DNA from: Candidatus Buchananbacteria bacterium RIFCSPLOWO2_01_FULL_39_33 | GTDB taxonomy: Bacteria; Patescibacteriota; Patescibacteriia; 2-01-FULL-39-33 | Length of the DNA stretch: 47,800 nucleotides | Assembly: GCA_001817505.1 (NCBI GenBank) | Contig: MHIM01000009.1 | Span: 1-47,800, forward strand | Reading direction: 5' to 3' | Shown here: piece after piece, positions 46,516-47,800 of the stretch | How positions within the stretch are numbered: position 1 is the stretch's first letter | Layout: each line of letters opens with the position of its first letter | Translations under genes and position numbers: made by a program | The notes under the pieces: model-generated | The model's input: the letters and a program-made list of their open reading frames with translations, nothing else | Databases searched by the model: none | Told to the model about the DNA's origin: nothing

Positions 46516-47662
46516 ATTTCAAGTTCATTTTAACTAACTTAGCGGCCAACATTGAATGAAATGGTTGCCGGTATAAGCCAATGGTCTGACGGGTAATATT
46601 ACCCCAATCATATTCTTTGTCAATGACCTTTTTAGCCAGCCGGGCGTCGTTTCTCATCTCGGTTTGATTATCCAGGACGAATTTTAATTGTTTGGCTAAA
46701 TCCGTGGCATTTTTATTTTTAAATTTCAAGCCCGAATTACCAACGACTTCCAGATTTTCTTCTATATCGCTGACAATCACCGGCAAGCCGTAAGACATGG
46801 CTTCCAGCAAAGCGATAGAAAGCCCCTCGGCTTCCGAGGGCTGGACGAACAGGCAGGCGTTTTCAAATAAAGCTCTTAAATTGCCATTAGTTTGCTCTCC
46901 GGTAAAAATTATATTTTTATTGCTAGCAGCTGATTGGCGCAGGTCTTTGACATAATCATAAGTGTTAGCGCCTTCGCCGGCAATGACTAATTTTTTGTTA
47001 GTAGCTGTTTTATTATAAGCTTCAATCAAGGTATGGATGCCTTTATGCCTAACCAGGCGAGCAGCGGTGAAAATATAGCTGTTTTTTTCCAAATTGTATT
47101 CTGACAGGACATTTTCATTGGCTTGATGATTATTCAAGCTGACGCCATTGGGGATATAAACCGTTTTTTTATCAAAGCGATACTCGCAATATTTTTGCAA
47201 TGTTTTGGAAACGGTTATGGTCTGATGCGGGAATTTGCAAGCCGCCCTTTCGCCATAGGCCAGCATCAATCTGGCAAAGCGATTCCATTTTTGGTGTTGG
47301 CGATCCAAGCAATGAAAAGTGGCTATGACTTTAACTTGGGGTTTGAAAACTCTGGGCAGCCAGGCCAAAAGCGCCGGACCGACGCCATGGTAATGGATGA
47401 TATCGTAGTTTTTAAATAAAGCATGAATGGTGGAAATAAAAGTGTGGCTGATAGTATCAAAATGCTTGGTGTTTAAGGACGGCAAATTGATTAGTTTGAC
47501 ATTTTTATATTCTTTGATATTTTTGCCGGAGTAATACGGCCGGCTGTAGACAGAGACATCAAAACCGGCTTCAGCTAATCTAATGCTCAACTCTTCAACA
47601 TGCCTTTCTATCCCGCCTTGTTTGGCGGGCAAGCCCTTTTGTCCGATTAAAGCTATTTTCAT
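46514..47662 (-). CDS. GT4 family glycosyltransferase
   Basis: A 382-residue GT-B retaining glycosyltransferase. It starts MKIALIGQKGLPAKQGGIERHVEEL (key part GLPAKQGGIERHVEELSIRL), an N-terminal glycine loop typical of a rhamnosyl- or glucosyltransferase-like GT4 subgroup. FTAARLVRHKGIHTLIEAY, VIAGEG and SEAEGLSIALLEAMSYGLPVIVSD (E-x7-E) make up the donor domain. It is not closely alike to the two GT4 enzymes at the window start. It likely builds a cell-surface polysaccharide. The stop codon lies in the edge of the 183-bp repeat, so the repeat may have replaced the original 3' end; the C-terminus MLAAKLVKMNLK is of normal length. Confidence 0.93.
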   Translation of the reverse strand: MKIALIGQKGLPAKQGGIERHVEELSIRLAEAGFDVSVYSRPYYSGKNIKEYKNVKLINLPSLNTKHFDTISHTFISTIHALFKNYDIIHYHGVGPALLAWLPRVFKPQVKVIATFHCLDRQHQKWNRFARLMLAYGERAACKFPHQTITVSKTLQKYCEYRFDKKTVYIPNGVSLNNHQANENVLSEYNLEKNSYIFTAARLVRHKGIHTLIEAYNKTATNKKLVIAGEGANTYDYVKDLRQSAASNKNIIFTGEQTNGNLRALFENACLFVQPSEAEGLSIALLEAMSYGLPVIVSDIEENLEVVGNSGLKFKNKNATDLAKQLKFVLDNQTEMRNDARLAKKVIDKEYDWGNITRQTIGLYRQPFHSMLAAKLVKMNLK

Positions 47663-47749
47663 AATTTGTTTTAATATCCTATTTTAGCAAAAATATTAAT
47701 TTTTGTCAATAGTTTCGTAATAGGCCAATAGCTTGGCAACACCTTGGGG

Positions 47750-47775
47750 TATAATGGAAGGGTTAAATATAACCC
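47750..47775 (+). promoter_or_regulatory. Candidate promoter and hairpin at the window edge
   Basis: TATAAT at 47750-47755 is followed by a hairpin, GGGTTA and TAACCC at 47760-47775. No well-spaced -35 is seen. It reads towards the open frame that begins at 47785. Confidence 0.3.
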
Positions 47776-47784
47776 TTAAATAAT

Positions 47785-47800
47785 ATGCCTTACACTGTTA
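47785..47800 (+). CDS. Possible gene start cut by the window edge
   Basis: ATG followed by four codons (MPYTV) up to the window end. The TATAAT and hairpin just upstream make a gene start plausible, but too little is visible to say what it encodes. Confidence 0.25.

Noticed and set aside
1-47800. tRNA, rRNA or transposase genes
   Set aside because: No T-loop-like GTTCGANNC in a cloverleaf context, no rRNA-like stretch and no transposase or integrase frame was found on either strand by eye.
1-47800. Alternative genetic code with UGA as glycine, as in Gracilibacteria/SR1
   Set aside because: TGA ends well-defined proteins at their normal length (e.g. 2006-2008, 7911-7913, 32200-32202, 37021-37023), and no conserved frame reads through TGA.

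Overview
The window looks like a Patescibacteria (Candidate Phyla Radiation) chromosome, most likely of Parcubacteria type. This is inferred from gene content, not from any search. The DNA is AT-rich and densely coded, and it uses the standard code: TGA ends several genes, e.g. at 2006-2008 and 32200-32202, so it is not a Gracilibacteria/SR1-type recoded genome. Typical of such genomes are a compact type IV pilus locus, a class II (adenosylcobalamin) ribonucleotide reductase, a PEGA-domain propeller protein and stand-alone response regulators. No rRNA, tRNA, CRISPR array, transposase or integrase was found.

Layout. 1-3197: two GT4 glycosyltransferases around a GH63/debranching-type glycosidase, with a base composition that reads differently from the rest. 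3393-8694: rhodanese, nrdJ, the corrinoid adenosyltransferase that makes its cofactor, then an alpha/beta-hydrolase and a phosphoribosyltransferase. 8810-13304: a membrane histidine kinase within a series of single-domain response regulators, three intact and two reduced to internally deleted remnants. 13458-16977: a ZIP metal transporter and an exported thiol-redox group (small thioredoxin, thioredoxin-CcdA fusion, tethered double thioredoxin). 17108-23534: housekeeping genes (rsmI, metG, cvpA, tatD, a large membrane protein, HIT). 23586-26793 (minus strand): dCMP deaminase, PEGA-propeller protein, murA. 26948-30800: S41 protease, rplI, pyrG, and rpmA on the other strand. 30904-32760: accessory genes, namely an HExxH mini-protein divergent from a C39-like lipoprotein, then a small two-helix membrane protein. 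33021-37023: an iron and Fe-S operon (Rrf2, IscU, FTR1, hemerythrin, Nfu, IscS) behind a consensus promoter and a near-perfect palindromic operator. 37122-45213 (minus strand): the type IV pilus locus pilB, pilC, three prepilins, a PilX-like protein, pilM, pilN, pilO and a small membrane protein. 45310-47662: two paralogues of the two-helix membrane protein and another GT4 enzyme.

The non-coding DNA is the least ordinary part. Many spacers are self-complementary hairpins built from short degenerate words followed by their reverse complement, often with a GC-rich palindromic module set inside. One 183-bp multi-hairpin element occurs twice, 37 kb apart, with only two differences. A 45-bp palindromic element sits both downstream of metG and, in frame, inside metG. 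Finally, almost every gene starts without a Shine-Dalgarno sequence. Five genes, all apparently accessory except perhaps dCMP deaminase, carry clear ones.
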